The translations under genes were made by a program, and so were the position numbers. Positions 63,174 through 64,000 of a stretch of DNA of 64,000 nt are shown here, piece after piece. This stretch comes from Pseudomonas fluorescens (GTDB lineage Bacteria; Pseudomonadota; Gammaproteobacteria; Pseudomonadales; Pseudomonadaceae): NCBI RefSeq assembly GCF_902498065.1, contig NZ_CABVIR010000001.1:1364001-1428000 (forward strand), read 5' to 3'. A model generated the notes under the pieces. That model saw only the letters and a program-made list of their open reading frames with translations. It did no database searches and had not been told where the DNA came from. Every line of letters begins with the position of its first letter. Position 1 is the stretch's first letter.

Positions 63174-64000
63174 ATGGCTTTGTATAAACGCAGCAGTTCG
63201 ACTGCGGGCAGGTTTGATTGGGCAGGGTTTTTCTGGCTGTTCCTGTTCTTCTGGTATTTTTCCGGCATTACCCAACTACTGATCCAATTGACGGGCACTT
63301 CCGGGTTTAGCGGGTTCCGCCAGGCCTTTATCATGAGCGCTATCTGGCTGGCGCCGATGCTGCTGTTTCCCCGTCAGACGCGTGTTATGGCCGCACTGAT
63401 CGGCGTGGTGCTGTGGGCCTGCTCCATGGCCAGCCTCGGGTATTTTTTCATTTATCAGCAGGAATTTTCCCAGAGCGTCATCTTCATCATGTTCGAGTCG
63501 AACATCTCTGAAGCGGGCGAGTACATGACCCAGTATTTCGCCTGGTGGATGATCGCGGCGTTCCTCGCACACACGCTGTTCGCGTACTTCCTTTGGACTC
63601 GTCTGCGTCCGGTGTACATGCCTCGTGGCCGCGCACTGGTGGCGGCGACCGCCATTCTGGTGGCGGTGATCGGTTATCCGCTGGTCAAACAGACCCTGCG
63701 CACCGGCAGTTTCGCCAGTGGTTTCGAGAAGTTCGAAACCCGCATCGAGCCTGCTGTCCCATGGCAGATGGCCGTGGCCTATCACCGCTACCTCGACACC
63801 CTGGCCGGCATGCAGGACATGCTCGACAGCGCCAGCAAAATCCCGCCTTTGCACAATTTCAAGGATTCAACGGCCAATCAACCGGCCACCCTGGTGCTGG
63901 TGATCGGCGAGTCCACTAACCGTCAGCGCATGAGCCTGTACGGCTATCCTCGGGAAACCACCCCGGAGCTGGACAAACTCAAGGATCAACTGGCGGTCTT
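63174..64000 (+). CDS. phosphoethanolamine transferase, 3' end outside window
   Basis: 275 codons, open to the window edge. The N-terminal part has about five membrane segments (FFWLFLFFWYFSGITQLLIQ, FIMSAIWLAPMLLF, VMAALIGVVLWACSMASLGY and two more), followed by the start of the periplasmic alkaline-phosphatase-like domain: TLVLVIGESTNRQRMSLYGY with the metal-ligand Glu and YPRETTPELDKL. This is the EptA/CptA layout, adding phosphoethanolamine to lipid A or core. The catalytic Thr is beyond the window. GGAG precedes ATG 63174. Confidence 0.88.
   Translation, partial: MALYKRSSSTAGRFDWAGFFWLFLFFWYFSGITQLLIQLTGTSGFSGFRQAFIMSAIWLAPMLLFPRQTRVMAALIGVVLWACSMASLGYFFIYQQEFSQSVIFIMFESNISEAGEYMTQYFAWWMIAAFLAHTLFAYFLWTRLRPVYMPRGRALVAATAILVAVIGYPLVKQTLRTGSFASGFEKFETRIEPAVPWQMAVAYHRYLDTLAGMQDMLDSASKIPPLHNFKDSTANQPATLVLVIGESTNRQRMSLYGYPRETTPELDKLKDQLAV

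Noticed and set aside
63025..63282. 85-codon open frame overlapping the start of the phosphoethanolamine transferase
   Set aside because: No ribosome-binding site, no recognisable motif, and out of frame with a clearly supported membrane enzyme that starts at 63174.

Overview
The window reads as chromosome from a Pseudomonas of the P. fluorescens group. The grounds are a complete mannitol operon in the order mtlR / mtlEFGKDYZ, a complete fapABCDEF functional-amyloid operon, many small Pseudomonas families (DUF2790, DUF1652, OprD porin, LpxO), high G+C coding sequence, and eleven REP-type inverted repeat pairs between genes. I saw no rRNA, tRNA, CRISPR array, insertion sequence, prophage or integrase gene. 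All coding assignments come from reading protein motifs; no database search was possible.

Layout. 1-1041: end of a TPR/HEAT membrane protein. 1207-11679: a signalling island. A KaiC-like ATPase overlaps a hybrid histidine kinase (+ strand) and converges on a five-gene minus-strand operon (CHASE3-GAF hybrid kinase with three receivers, CheR, CheB, a receiver-kinase, a single-domain receiver), with a further lone receiver divergent from it. 11773-15013: a glycosyltransferase and two tandem PI-PLC-like proteins. 15109-24740: mannitol uptake and catabolism (AraC activator, ABC transporter, mannitol dehydrogenase, xylulokinase-type kinase, fructokinase). 24863-29705: OprD porin, small secreted or hypothetical proteins, ecotin, and threonine dehydratase preceded by a readable transcription attenuator with its leader peptide. 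29834-33535: a CorA-like channel and a RimK-like ATP-grasp ligase, divergent from a GNAT-C39 peptidase fusion. 33639-40770: PQQ-type sugar dehydrogenase, Ku, LpxO, ABC-F ATPase (YbiT type), MFS transporter. 40865-48585: hydrolase, AzoR/LysR pair, YjbR protein, DUF1294 and UppP, a Cache chemoreceptor, PnuC with an NadR-type kinase. 48943-55326: fapABCDEF with a candidate sigma-54 promoter, followed by a convergent sigma-54 activator with a degenerate receiver. 55670-64000: small hypothetical, delta-60 repeat protein, NhaB, a gnd-zwf-HAD operon, a small coiled-coil protein and the start of a phosphoethanolamine transferase.

How the parts work together. MtlEFGK imports mannitol, MtlD oxidises it to fructose and MtlZ phosphorylates fructose; both mtlR and mtlE carry Hfq/Crc-type AANAANAA motifs in their leaders, suggesting layered catabolite repression. 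FapA-F make, process and export amyloid; a strong hairpin between fapC and fapD probably lowers expression of the export genes relative to the fibre subunit. The KaiC/kinase/CheB/CheR island has modifying enzymes and kinases but no receptor, CheA or CheW, and is the least understood part of the window together with the RimK/GNAT-C39 locus.
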